Source: Chionoecetes opilio (lineage: Eukaryota > Arthropoda > Malacostraca > Decapoda > Majidae). Taken from it: 64,000 nt of DNA. The position numbers and the translations under genes are program-made. The notes below the pieces were generated by a model, which made no database searches, was not told the DNA's origin, and worked only from the letters and a program-made list of their open reading frames with translations. The stretch is from the NCBI GenBank assembly GCA_016584305.1, contig JACEEZ010003836.1, positions 110,001 through 174,000 on the forward strand, given 5' to 3'. Below are positions 15,041-27,017 of the stretch, piece by piece (position 1 is the first letter of the stretch; every line of letters starts with the position of its first letter).

Positions 15041-15189
15041 CTCACGCCTTCATGTTTCTGAGAGTTGAATGATCGAAGCTTCCCAGCTTCGTCTCACGCA
15101 CTTGTTGGTTTGCTTCTCCTGGCTTGTTTTTTCGTCAGTTTCGTGTCGTTGTCAAGGACGAGGAGAGTTGCACGTCGCGATCCTTGCCA

Positions 15190-15220
<31 letters not shown>

Positions 15221-15243
15221 AGAGAGAGAAGAGAGAGAGAGAG
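15190..15243. repeat. (GA)n microsatellite
   Basis: GA tract with two AAG interruptions. Confidence 0.94.
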
Positions 15244-15685
15244 CTTATTAGACCTTTTCTTTCACTACAATAAATAACTAGTTCAGGAGTTTTAGCTATG
15301 CATAATCAAAATATCTACGAATCTGAATATTTATCCCTATTTTTATACATTTTTCATTGATTTTTCTTAAGTTTCTCACCATTATCACTGTCCCTTTCAT
15401 ATGCTTCTCAATGGAGTGATGAATGAATTGGTTTGCATCATCGAGTTTACAGTTTACTCGTGTATTCTTCGGCAATTTATAAAACTCCATCAACCGTAAA
15501 TCCATTGTTTTAGTGTCTTGTCGGGGGTATAGGTTTTTTTTTCTTTTTTTCACGTCATTATATTCGCGTGTTGTTAAGGAGTAGCATTGTCCGTCACTCA
15601 ACGGGCCACTTTCCCTTCTGTTAATAGTAGGCATTGACGAAAGTAAAACTGCTGCTATTATGGCTGTTTTTTGTTTGTTCCCCCC

Positions 15686-15689
<4 letters not shown>
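15244..15689. other. AT-rich unique sequence, no gene seen
   Basis: A minus-strand open frame (15296-15886) runs through this stretch and then through the GA tract. Its unique part gives no recognisable domain. Confidence 0.45.
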
Positions 15690-15743
<54 letters not shown>

Positions 15744-15832
15744 CAGAGCAGAGAAGAAGAGAGAAGATGACGAGAGAGAGTAGACGAGAGAGAGGAGAGA
15801 GAGAGTAGAGGAGAGACGAGAGAGAGAGAGAT
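15690..15832. repeat. (GA)n tract with CGAGAGA interruptions
   Basis: Pure GA for about 45 bp, then GA broken by GCA, GAAGA and TAGACGAG words, consistent with progressive decay on one side. Confidence 0.93.
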
Positions 15833-15978
15833 GGAGTGAGTCATTGTAACTAGAGAAACACGAGAAAGCACAATCTTCTTACACACCTGTTATGAATTTT
15901 TCAATCCTCCCTACCACTATATCACACTGACGACGTTGCTTGAAGCAGCAATTTGTATTTGTTTGTTTCATTTTTAAA

Positions 15979-15995
15979 ACACACACACACACACA

Positions 15996-16028
<33 letters not shown>

Positions 16029-16146
16029 CACCACACACACACACACACACCACACACACACCACACACGCACACACGCACACACGCACACACACACACAC
16101 ACACACACCACACAACACCAACCCACACACCACCACCACACCACAC
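15979..16146. repeat. Interrupted (CA)n tract
   Basis: CA repeat with CACCACA and CACGCACA variants. Much less pure than the CA tract at 3989. Confidence 0.94.
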
Positions 16147-16325
16147 GTCAAATAGATATTGTTTTTTGCAGTACCTATAACAAGGAATGTAACTGTTGAA
16201 ACATTTTTTTGTATATACTTTCTGAACCTCAAGACAGTAGAATAAAGGGGAATGTTTTATATGATGATTTATTATATTTATTTGATGAGATACCATTCAC
16301 AACATTTCTCAACAGGACTTTATTT

Positions 16326-16356
16326 AATTTCTCTTTGTTGTCTTCCGCAGGTATGT
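16326..16356 (+). promoter_or_regulatory. Candidate splice acceptor abutting a donor (recursive splice site)
   Basis: A pyrimidine-rich run ending TGTCTTCCGCAG (16339-16350) is followed directly by GTATGT. A branch-point-like CTCAAC lies about 40 bp upstream. AG directly joined to GTRNGT is the arrangement of recursive splice sites in long introns, but it could be an ordinary acceptor or chance. Confidence 0.35.
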
Positions 16357-17309
16357 GTGGCGAGGGCGTGGCATCGTAACGCAGGTGAAGTAAAACAGAG
16401 GCAGGTTCCTCCCCCTTCGGTAGTTTTAGCGGCGTTCCGGCCGGTGGGGTCAAACGGGGGAGTGTTTTCTTCCTCGGTGACGCAATTCCGGATATGAAAG
16501 TTGTGGAAATTTTGTCAAGTGTGACGCCGTGATTCGGTATTCGCTAGAAAGATGGGAGTGACTTAAATACTCGAGGATGTCAGCATTTAAACTGTCATTG
16601 TTCCTCTACCATTGTTGGCCCTCGTTCCCCCTACCTGTTTCCCCAGCCCTCCGTTGGGATTAACTCATTTGAATTCCTCCCTCTCAGCCGATGAGTCGCT
16701 TCAATGATTAAGTCACCGTAACACTCAGCAGGTCGTCACGCGCTGCACTCACTGCCAATAACCTTCACCACATGACAGGCTGATACATTATTAAGTCTTG
16801 TATGAGTTGAATTCCAGAATCTTGAAAATATAATCCCAGTATATATTTTTATGGCGTGGGGAGGGAGGGAGGCTTTCATGCAGCTGGAGTGAGTCCTTAA
16901 AAAATTATATTGTGATATTTTTTTATTCATTTCATTAGAAAGTTTGTGTGGCTATGAATTTTGCAATGCTTAAGAGTTTTACGTAACGCCGCCGCAAAAG
17001 TTATATCTTCAATGTAAACGTGCTCACTTTCTCTTCCTGATGACAAATTACCCCGTTTGCCTCACACCAATATATTTATCGCTCAATGCATTCTTTCCTT
17101 TAGTAAAGTATTATGCGTACGTTACCTCAGTCCTGAAGGAGCTCGCCTAATTCTAAAGTCAGTTCCAAAGCCGATAACTTGCATTGCAGTGTTCATGTCA
17201 TATATATTATATTACTCCTTTATAAGATTATGTGGGTTTATCTTTTGTTTTCGTTTTGAGGCAACAATATTTTAGCAGACAACATTTTCGTCCTAACTGT
17301 GTGTAACAA

Positions 17310-17310
<1 letters not shown>
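16357..17310. other. Unique-looking sequence, no gene seen
   Basis: Moderately GC-rich to 16500, then AT-rich. No repeat, RNA gene or coding similarity recognised. Confidence 0.5.
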
Positions 17311-18080
<770 letters not shown>

Positions 18081-18120
18081 CTCTCTCTCTCTCTCTCTCT
18101 CTCCCTCTCCTCTCTCTCTC

Positions 18121-18206
<86 letters not shown>
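18081..18206. repeat. Interrupted (CT)n microsatellite
   Basis: CT tract with repeated CTCC phase breaks. Confidence 0.96.
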
Positions 18207-18211
<5 letters not shown>

Positions 18212-18499
18212 TGTTCTATCTTCAACTTTCTCTCATGTATCGCTTCCTCGCCACCTCTTTTCACCCTCCAGGATGTGCACCACACCTCCTATATACGCAT
18301 CACGCCACAGCTCCTCGTATCCCTTCTTCTTACCCCGGATATAGTCGCCGCCGCCTCTATCCCGCCTCCCCTTTTCTCCTCCTTCCATCGCAGGCCTACA
18401 GGTTATCTACTCCTCTCATCTATGTATACCGGCGTTTCTCTGAGCCCTCCTCCTGCCTTATCTCCTTCCTCTCTTCTTCACGTCTGACGGTGTGTAGTA

Positions 18500-18505
<6 letters not shown>

Positions 18506-18588
<83 letters not shown>
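18506..18588. repeat. (CT)n microsatellite
   Basis: Pure CT tract of about 41 units. Confidence 0.97.
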
Positions 18589-18592
<4 letters not shown>

Positions 18593-18764
18593 ATTGTTGT
18601 ATCACGTGTCAGAACATGTGGTCATCCTGTGTATACGTTACTTGCCTCTAAATGCTTAAGAGGATCACGTTATCACATCCACCGTCAGTACTGAAGGAAA
18701 AAGGGACCGACGGAGGGACAAAAGAACGCAGGAAAATTGCTATAGATAGATAGATAGTTATTTG

Positions 18765-19523
18765 GGATCACCTGAAGATCCGTCACCCCAGAGTTTGGCA
18801 TGGTGACAGTTCTTCAGGTGGGATATCCTGGGGTGACAGTTCTTCAGGTGGGATATCCTGGGGTGACAGTTCTTCAGGTGGGGTCAAGACCTGACCTGAC
18901 TTCACCTTCCAAGTGAGGTTAGGTCAAATGGGTAAAAGGGAGGAGTCAGGACCCTAGCTCCAGTCAGGTAAGAGGACTATATAAAAGTAAGTGGGCTAAA
19001 AAAAAATAAGTCATAGGAGTCAGTGGACCCTGGCACGCAATACCTTCCAAATTATAGCGTCCTAGTCTTATACCACTGTTGTGTAATGATTCCACTATAG
19101 TTATTCGGTGGCTTCAACAAAACAAGCGTGAAGTTAAGTGTGTTACTTGTGATAACTGGATGAATTGGACAAAATACTCCAGATCGAAGGATGGTTTTCT
19201 GTGGAAATGCCAAACAAAAAACTCCCTGAAGTATAAATCCACGAAATAAATGTACTGTATTTTGGAATACTGAGTAAAGTATACTGTATTTTGTATTTTG
19301 GAACACTGTACGTATATTACTCTTATTTTTTTCTTTAAACTTTTCTTTTTCTTTAAACAAAGGAATATATTTGATATCCTAATTTTATAAATGTCATTCA
19401 CTGTGGGCTGGGGTGATGGATCTATAGGTGGGATACCCTAGGGTGACGGTTCTTCAGGTGGGATATCCTGGGATGACTGATCTTCAGGTGGACATTCTGG
19501 GGTGACGGATCTTCAGGTGATCC
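18765..19523. mobile_element. Foldback element with 26-bp perfect terminal inverted repeats and subterminal repeats
   Basis: The ends 18765-18790 and 19498-19523 are exact reverse complements over 26 bp (core CACCTGAAGATCCGTCACCC). Inside, near both ends, the motif GGGTGACNGTTCTTCAGGTG recurs: three times in an approximately 30-bp array at 18800-18886 and several times at 19395-19520. The roughly 500-bp centre is AT-rich without a recognised transposase. TIRs that also recur as internal tandem copies are typical of Foldback-type non-autonomous elements. Family is inferred. Confidence 0.75.
18800..18886. repeat. 30-bp minisatellite, about three copies
   Basis: Unit of about 30 bp containing GACAGTTCTTCAGGTGGGAT; the second unit is nearly identical to the first, while the third diverges at its end. 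Part of the foldback element 18765-19523. Confidence 0.9.
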
Positions 19524-20906
19524 GTTATTTGTATTGACCACAGCTATGAATCGCATAATACATTGAATAATAATCGCGTGAAAATATCCGAACATAAAAA
19601 AATCGAGTGTTTCTTTCCCTCCTTTGACCTCCTGTTTCCATCACTTTACAGCTCTGCAGTTCTTGCTTCCCTTTCTTACCTATCTCTTCATCTCTTGTTC
19701 TTCTCTCTTCCATCGTATTTCAGCCTCTAGCCTTTTCGTCCTTTTCCCAATGGTGAGGAAATTTAGTTTATCTTTTCTGTATTATTTTTGGTATGAAAGA
19801 AAGGAAGCTTTTCTCATATCTTATTGATCGAATTTGAAATGACGAAAAAAACTAGTTTAGTTACATATATATAAGTATTTCTAGTTTAGGTTATGTTCAT
19901 GCTGTGTATTCTATTCATAAATAAAAGAAAACCACATCAAATAACAATCTATTATACATTTCATCATTCAGAATATCGGTGTATTGATATGCATGTCGTG
20001 AAGTCAACGTGGCGTTCTCAATATCAACACCATGATCTTGCATTCACAATTAGTCCCTGAATGCTTAGCCTGTATCATCATATCCGTCGCACACCTGGAC
20101 AACAGACACTCCTACTCCCTTATACCCGGCTCCACTCCCTCTGCTTCCCTCACGTCCATCCACTCCCTTACTCCCTGCTATACATGTCCGGCTCCACTCC
20201 CTCTTTGCTTCCCTCACCTACATCCACTCCCTTGTCCACCACTTTCCAGAAGAAGAAGAAAGAGGAGGAGGACTGGAGGAGGGACGGATGTAGGAAATGT
20301 TTAGGGCGCGAGGACGGATGCCCCACCCTGTGTCCTCTCCTCAGTCTCACGTCGCCGCCAATAACGAGAAAGTGAGGCGTCATAAAAGGTGGTCATGTAA
20401 GCCGCCACGCCCCCGCACCTGCTCCTCCGTGAAGGCTCGTACGGGCATGACCTCGGGCTGCCTGGTATGGGAGTGTGGTGAAGTCTGATTGTGGTCGAGG
20501 CAGCGCTGGTAATTACTTTTATGGCAGTGGTGGCGGCTGTGGGTATGGTCCGTAATGCCTGGGTGTTGGAGGGGGGAGGAGGGGAAGGTGGGTCTGCTCG
20601 TCTATGTAGTTTTGCCTATTTTGTTGTTATTGTTGTGGTCGTTGTTACTGGGCACTAAAAGCCTCGTCGTAAATTATTTCAGTATCGTTTTTATTGGATT
20701 AAAGTCTTTTCTAGGCAAGTTTATTCCCCTTTGTCGCCTGTCCCTTGGAACTTCCACAATGGGCCACATTATTATTGAAAGGAGTCTTCACTTATGTAAC
20801 ATTATTGCTTGCTGCGTTGACTACCTTCCAAATAAATGTAGTGATGGTTAGGTGGTCAGCTCTGCCAGTCGTCCATAAAGTTTAGCCTAGCTTGGGTTAG
20901 AATGTT
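19524..20906. other. Unique-looking sequence, no gene seen
   Basis: AT-rich to 20030, then a C-rich patch with a local duplication: CGGCTCCACTCCCTCT occurs near 20128 and 20189. No gene recognised. Confidence 0.5.
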
Positions 20907-20908
20907 GT

Positions 20909-20980
<72 letters not shown>
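20907..20980. repeat. (CA)n microsatellite
   Basis: CA tract with two CG interruptions near 20935-20941. Confidence 0.96.
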
Positions 20981-20982
<2 letters not shown>

Positions 20983-21069
20983 AGATATCCGCATCCTGCC
21001 ATTTTTGCCGCAGCTGTCCGGGCTATGGTCACGGTGGGGGCGAGGTGGGTGCGCCGCGTCCCACACCAG

Positions 21070-21180
21070 GGGTCGGGGGGGTGAGGGTGATATGGAGGGT
21101 TGGGGTGAGGGATGATGGGATGTTAGGGATGAGGGATGATGGAGGTTTGGGGTGAAGGGATGATGGGGTGTTGGGGGTGT
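21070..21180. repeat. Degenerate GGGATGATGG repeats
   Basis: The word GGGATGATGG and GAGGGATGATGG variants recur about four times in G-rich DNA. Confidence 0.65.
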
Positions 21181-21310
21181 GGTTGGTCTGCCTCCCACAC
21201 TGGAACACCCTAACGCTGTCTCTTGTGTTGTTTTCCTCTCAATAATACGATCAATTTTTCGTTGGTTCATGTCTTTCAAGGAAGTCCGGAGCGAGACGAC
21301 TTAGGCACAG

Positions 21311-21378
21311 CCTTCTATATACATAGAAGATTCTATGTATATATTCTATCTTCTATATACATACATGTATATAGAAGG
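21311..21378. repeat. AT-rich hairpin
   Basis: CCTTCTATATACAT (21311-21324) pairs perfectly with ATGTATATAGAAGG (21365-21378). The loop itself contains further TCTATATACATAGA-type palindromes. Confidence 0.85.
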
Positions 21379-21690
21379 CCGTGACTTATGTAGCTTCCTG
21401 ACTCATTGTTGTGATTGGGTGATTGGGTTCTTACGGGAAGTGATTTTGCAGGGCATGCGCATCAACATAAGTCTTGGGCGGAGGTCAGGACTGATGCTGT
21501 GAGGTTAAGGAACATGACAGATGCCGGTGATGGAAGGTGGAGGGGTAGGAGGGGGCGCGTGGGTGGGGTAGGAGGGGCGCGACGGTGGCCAGCTATTCGT
21601 CATTCGTCAAGTCTCCTTCCGATCATGTCAGTTTCCGAAAGTTGTCAAGGGAGTGTTCCTCAGTATGTGGTTCTGCGCTCGTAAAATGAA

Positions 21691-21691
<1 letters not shown>

Positions 21692-21777
<86 letters not shown>
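21692..21777. repeat. (GT)n microsatellite
   Basis: Pure GT tract of about 43 units. Confidence 0.97.
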
Positions 21778-21778
<1 letters not shown>

Positions 21779-23184
21779 TCCCGTTATGAGTTTTGAGTCC
21801 TCGATTGCTGAGTCGCGATATTGTATATTTTGAAAGGACGAAGCTTCCTGTGAAGATCGTGAGATGACACTTGGCTAATGCAGTGCTCCATGATTCTCCA
21901 TTTTTGCTGAATGATGGCAGATTTTGCTATGACACAACCTTATTTTTCAGTTTTAATACTCGTGAGTCTAGCGGAAAAAAAACCATCAGGGATTTTTGTA
22001 TCCTAGAATTGCAAAATGGAAAAAAAAATGAATAAACGTGAGATATAGATATAGCAAGTATTCTGATGGAAGAAATTTTTGTGCTATTTATCGCTGTAGG
22101 ACTAATTTAACCAAAACTAGCCGCTACAGGAGGCTGAGAGAGCAGGGGAGCAACCCACCTGGCAGTGGTCAGGTCAGGTCACGCCAGCTGTCACACTTCT
22201 CCATCACATCACCTGTATCTCCTCTGCCCATTCATGCCCAACAGCTGCCCCGTGCCCGCAGCTTCACCACTCACCACCAGCTTTCCCACACCCGCATTCC
22301 CTGTCTTATCTTCTACCTGAGGCACCCCGCGCATACCCAAGGTCCACCGTTTATCCCAGTTCTCACTCCTCACCTATCCCAACACAACCCATGCAAGTCG
22401 TCTCCCTCTCCTTCTCAATGCCACTACGCGTTCGACTGTGCTACAAGTCTTCCCGCCCTACCACCCTCACCACAGGACAGAAATTCCTTGAAATGCACAG
22501 ATTCCTTAATTGTATATTGGATATCGACTTAAATCTTCTCCTGAGGGTAAGCAAAGTCCATGAATTTACCTGACTCGACGAATCTCATATCCCAGGGACA
22601 AATGACATTCTTTCAGCCTAAAATGGATAAAAACCTGCTATAGCGACAAGCACTCCCTCCGTGTCCGTTCCTCCCTCCGCTGGGCAACCTCTACCATGCC
22701 CTTGACGCCCTTGACTCACTCCCAGACCTTCCTGCAGATGCTTGTCCTTCTCAACCTCTCACTCCCACTCCACTCCACTCCCTCTCCACCCCACTCCCTC
22801 AAGTTCCGTCCGGCCGCTCCCTTCCCGAGGTTTTTGCTCCTCCTCTCAGATTCCGGCTACCCTTCACGGCAAGAACTAGATCCAATAATCTCGCAGGCTG
22901 CTTCTCTCTGTTCACCTCGCCTCCTCGTGTTTCATTTTCTTATCGGTATTTCGTTCTCGTTTTTCTTGGTCCCAGCCACTCACTCATGGACGCTACCCCG
23001 CCTGTCTCGGTGTCTCGTCGTAAACAAGGGACCCTGGACAGCCTGGTATTCCCGGCAGGCTCTCGGGAGTGGGAGGAACACGGCCTTTACGCGGCCACCT
23101 GACATAACCCACAAGAACCGATATCACGCAGTCGGCCGCCCGCTGACGTGAGGGTATGCTCCGGATTCTTAAAGTACCACAGTT
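21778..23184. other. Unique-looking sequence, no gene seen
   Basis: 22180-22830 is C-rich with open frames of 150-164 codons that are Pro/Ser/Leu-rich by composition. No domain is recognised, and no splice or start context favours them. Confidence 0.45.
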
Positions 23185-23371
23185 CCTCCTCCTCCTCCTC
23201 CTCCTCCTCCTCCTCCTCCTCCTCCTCCTCCTCCTCCTCCTCCTCCTCCTCCTCCTCCTCCTCCTCTCTCCTCCTCCTCCTCCTCCTCCTCCTCCTCCTC
23301 CTCCTCCTCCTCCTCCTCCTCCTCCTCCTCCTCCTCCTCCTCCTCCTCCTCCTCCTCCTCCTCCTCCTCCT
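23185..23371. repeat. Long (TCC)n trinucleotide repeat, about 62 units
   Basis: 187 bp of TCC with one TCTC phase break near 23266. All-pyrimidine on one strand and all-purine on the other, so it reads as poly-Ser/Leu/Pro or poly-Gly/Glu/Arg and explains every long frame here. The longest trinucleotide repeat in the window and a possible triplex-forming tract. Confidence 0.97.
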
Positions 23372-23653
23372 TCCTCTTTCTCACTTCCTGCCTCTGTATC
23401 TTGACCATCTCGTGTTGACTTTACCGTTGCCATGTTTCCATATTCCTTCAGGTTCACTGCCTTTCTACCCAGCCTCCATATATCTTTATCCTTATTCACC
23501 CCTTCCATAATTCCAGCCTCGCCCAAATACGAGTATCTTAACCCATCGAGAACACCGACGCCTTATAATTGATAACCGTGGCTGAGTTGTTCGACACTGC
23601 CACGTCTTATCGTTAAAAAAAGAAAAAAAATCAGAACGACCTCAAGGTTCTGC

Positions 23654-23706
23654 CATCTTTTTTAACATGGTGGACAGACAAAAAAAAATGTCATGTTAAA
23701 AAGATG
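23654..23706. repeat. Short hairpin
   Basis: CATCTTTTTTAACATG (23654-23669) pairs with CATGTTAAAAAGATG (23692-23706), one bulged base, around a loop containing an A9 run. Confidence 0.85.
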
Positions 23707-23854
23707 CTGCTGGGGACGAGTTTGGCCATAATCTCTTTAAGTTATGTGGTTGGGCGAAGTTCCAAGAAAACCTGGAGTCAAGAAATTATAGCAAAATGAT
23801 AGATGGGTCTGCTGTCGCGTCTCAAGATTACTGATCATATATGCTATTTTCATC

Positions 23855-24032
23855 ACAAAATTGATGATGCTCATGTCCACACTGATACTGGTGCTGCTGC
23901 TGAGAATAATCCTGACCATTGATTTTTTTATTATCATGCTCATGGTAAGTATGACAATAGTGATAATGAAGGTAATAATGACGATGATGGTAAAGATATT
24001 GGTAATAATGATGATAATAGTAATAATTCATC
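23855..24032. repeat. Degenerate (GAT/AAT)n low-complexity region
   Basis: Imperfect ATGATG, AATGATGATAATAG and GTAATAATG words. Apparent Met/Ile-rich frames come from composition. Confidence 0.7.
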
Positions 24033-24308
24033 ATAATTTTTGCATTGAAGTATACTGATAGTAATTAGGTGGTAGATCCCAAGATATCAAATGTCCAATT
24101 AGCTTACCGTATTTGGATAACTCCAGACGCTCCTCTCCCTCCCCCTCCCCCTTCCTCCTTCCCTCTCTCCCTCTTCTCTCCCTCTTCCCTTCCCTACCTC
24201 CTCCTTTCCATTCCTCCCTTCATCCCTCCCCCTTCCTCCATACCGCAGAATAGCAAATAGTCGTGACTGGACGATGTGCAGGAAGACCCTCACAACCCAG
24301 TCCATGAT

Positions 24309-24309
<1 letters not shown>

Positions 24310-24361
<52 letters not shown>

Positions 24362-24401
24362 CGCACACGCACACGCACACGCACACACACACACACACGC
24401 C

Positions 24402-24434
<33 letters not shown>
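24310..24434. repeat. (CA)n tract with regular CG interruptions
   Basis: CA repeat in which GCACAC units are spaced regularly near 24355-24385, followed by a CCAAAA break and more CA. Confidence 0.96.
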
Positions 24435-24436
<2 letters not shown>

Positions 24437-24781
24437 ATCCATGCTCGTGTGTATTTCCTGCAGTAAGCTCGAGACTGATCCTTGCCTCGCCAGCCGTGCA
24501 TCATCCCGGAAATGTCTTGCACAACGCGCCTTCCTGCAAATTACACGTCTGAAGTGCACACAGGAGTGAATGAAGTAGACATTAAGTAAGAAGCTATATT
24601 ATAGGTTACAGGAGTAGTTTGTGATAACCTGTAATGAATGTTCGTTGTCTAATACCTGTAACTAATGGGAAAATTATGATTAGACATGAATATAATTTCC
24701 TATCAATTCATCTAAGGTTTGAATATTAATTTAAAGTTGTAATGGATGGTTAGCCGTCTTGGGAAGTGATTGAGAGAAAGA

Positions 24782-24922
24782 TCAGATAAGATAAGATTTT
24801 CATCCTATCTAGACACTTTGCAAGTACCAACTACAAGGTTATTGACTATACAAAGCGCCGCCACGTCAGCACGAACTAGGCGGACTCGAACCGCTGACCG
24901 AATGCACAGGGACGCTGCACAT
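24782..24922 (-). mobile_element. tRNA-derived SINE, 5'-truncated, with 12-bp target-site duplication
   Basis: On the minus strand it carries a perfect Pol III B box GGTTCGAGTCC (+ strand 24882-24892), then GCGCTTTGTATAGTCAATAA, AGTTGGTACTTGCAAAGTGT and an ATCTTATCTTATCT tail. It matches the + strand SINE at 57573-57749 block by block but lacks about 38 bp at its 5' end, including the A box. It is flanked by the exact 12-bp direct repeat TTGAGAGAAAGA (24770-24781 and 24923-24934), as expected for LINE-mediated retroposition. Confidence 0.85.
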
Positions 24923-24934
24923 TTGAGAGAAAGA

Positions 24935-26010
24935 GATGCTGCTTTGCCGTGGGAGGGAGCGGGATAGGAATGAAGGAAAGCAAGGATTTGAAGGACAGAG
25001 AGATTTGAAGGAGTGTGGGGAAGAGTGGAGATGTGCTATTGAACCTCCTGTTATCCTGTAATGATCAGAACTACTAACCAGTTTTCCCCATCTCCTGGAT
25101 ATAAACTATTGTGACTCTGGTCGATGTAATTGTGTCCTGCCTCTTAAATACACATCCATAAGAGAATCGGTGTTATCTCGCAGCTTTACCCAGACTAACC
25201 CTTCATCATAATCAAGCGTTATCCTTATACTGTAACCTTATATTGTAACCGAAAAAAATTGTCAATTTCATCAGGTTTGTAGGTAGTTAAATTTGTATAA
25301 CAGATACTTCCACGATCATCTAAACGTCTCTTAATAAGTTTCGATGATATATTGTAGTCTTGGTCGATTGAGGGACCAAGATTTTAGTCATGTTTATTCA
25401 TCGTCTGGTGACCGAAATGTCCGAACAACTGTCTCTGTTTTTGTTTTTCATCAACTTTATCTGATGGTGTCACTATTGATGCGCTGCCCCGCCCCGTCCC
25501 GCCGCGGTGACGCCGAGACTTGGTTCCCTAATCACCTTCTGGCTGTTAACGCCCACATCAACCCTCAATTACGGACCAATCAGGTAATCTAGGCTCAGGG
25601 CCATACAAACTTTGGAAGCCAAGTATAATTCAAGTATAATTTGTGTGTCGTGTTCGCAGGCCTATAATCATGTAATATAGCCTTAAGATTTTAAAGGTTG
25701 AGGGAAAGATATGAGCTGGTATGCCTGGTTTTCATGCCTCTTACTACACATGTTTACAAATTCCTGCAGAAGGTGAATGTTGAAAAAAAGTTGAGAGGTT
25801 GGTGACCATATATAGATTGAGAAGAATAACAATCAACTATTATTGTAGATTAATGCCAAAAAAATGACCAAAAAAAATAGTTTATTGTAGTCTTCCCAGT
25901 CACTAATCGCGTGTTGTCCCTTCGTCTCCTTGGTTTCTGTATTGGAACAGTTCGCTTATAGGGATTAATAATACTAATACTAATACTGAAAATACTAATA
26001 CTGATCATTG
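24935..26010. other. AT-rich unique sequence, no gene seen
   Basis: Contains a short (ATACTA)n-like run near 25968-26005. No gene recognised. Confidence 0.5.
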
Positions 26011-26290
26011 TATTGAAGTAATGATTAATCTAGCAATGCCTGTCATATTTTTATGTCTTGTAGTAAGTTTTGTCTAATTTGAGATTTTTAAGGAATATCT
26101 GGAAGTATCATGTCATTGTGAATTGGCTGAAATAGGGACTTCTAATAATTGTAACTGAAAACTTATTCCAGATTCGTGTTCAGCATGCCCGAAAACTGTT
26201 AGGAACAAATTTTCAAGCAAATCTATTTTTTGAAAAATAGATTTACTTGAAAAAAAATTCCTAACAGTTTTCGGGCATGCTGAACACGAA
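26011..26290. mobile_element. Long-hairpin element, copy A (right arm truncated)
   Basis: A palindrome centred near 26228: ATTCGTGTTCAGCATGCCCG on the left is matched by CGGGCATGCTGAACACGAAT on the right, with AAAACTGTTAGGAA/TTCCTAACAGTTTT inside. The left arm continues outward for over 150 bp (GTCTAATTTGAGATTTTTAAGG and beyond) with no counterpart on the right, where sequence switches near 26290 to a pogo/Tigger-like end. Related copies: B 45089-45529 and C 62895-63368. No coding capacity. Confidence 0.85.
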
Positions 26291-26356
26291 TTGCAGGATT
26301 TTTAATTCGACCCAGGTCTCCCCCCAATTAGTTTGAATTAGAAAGGGTTTACTGTA
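26291..26356. mobile_element. pogo/Tigger-like terminal sequence, copy 1
   Basis: AATTCGACCCAGGTCTCC, CCAATTAGTTTGAATTAG and AGGGTTTACTG are followed by TA. The same terminus occurs at 63733-63802. Read outward-in it begins CAGTAAACCCT, with a flanking TA, which resembles the terminal inverted repeats of pogo/Tigger (Tc1-mariner) transposons. Only one end is seen, and family assignment is inference from the terminus. Confidence 0.6.
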
Positions 26357-26464
26357 GTCTATCAGCGTTGTGGTGGTTTTGTGGTCAGGTGGAGGCCCCG
26401 TAGAGTGTTGCTAGTGACATTGAGTGCTGTGATGTGGCAGTGGGTTGGTTGGATGGTGTACTCT

Positions 26465-26700
26465 GGCGTGGTAGCCTTGTACTATGGCTCTTTCATTATC
26501 CCTTATGCTTTGATAGCGTTCCTCTGTGGCGGTGTGATGGTGCGGTAGCTTTGTACTGTTACTGTGTCATGGTTTGATAGACTTTCTGTGTGGCGGTGTA
26601 GGCCTTGTACTGTGGTGGTGTCATGGTTTGATGGTGTCTCTGTGGCGGTGGCAGCGGTGGTGGTGGTGACCTTGTGTTGTGTGGAGTGTGGTGGCGTCTT
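26465..26700. repeat. Degenerate GT-rich tandem repeat, units of about 50-75 bp
   Basis: The anchor GTAGCCTTGTACTRTGG recurs in modified form near 26471, 26546, 26597 and 26665, each followed by TCTGTGGCGGTG-like words. Four diverged copies. Confidence 0.75.
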
Positions 26701-27017
26701 TATACCTGGCCGATGTGGTGGTTCCGAGGTTTGATGGCCCGAGGCTAATCAAGATGAACAGGCGTAGGACACAATCACTGCCCTCTCGCTGGGCCGCGCC
26801 ACAACACACCCCTCGTTGTATGCGCTGCAGGAGGCGCGCCGCAGCTTCCTGAGTAGTGGGTCTTATATCCATTAGGCATTGTGTGGACGTGGGGCGAGAC
26901 GCGGGGTATTCATCATGCTTGCCGAATCTTTGCAGGTCTTATTTTAACTTGTGTCCACTACTCCTTTTTGGAACTGAAGGTTTGTAATATTTTTATTCTT
27001 TAATTAATATAACTATT

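Noticed and set aside
15296..15886. Minus-strand frame of about 196 codons
   Set aside because: Its first third is the GA tract read as Ser-Leu. The rest gives no recognisable motif.
22038..22532. Open frame of about 164 codons on the + strand
   Set aside because: Composition follows C-rich DNA, no domain is recognisable, and an overlapping frame is also open. Stop-poor C-rich sequence explains it.
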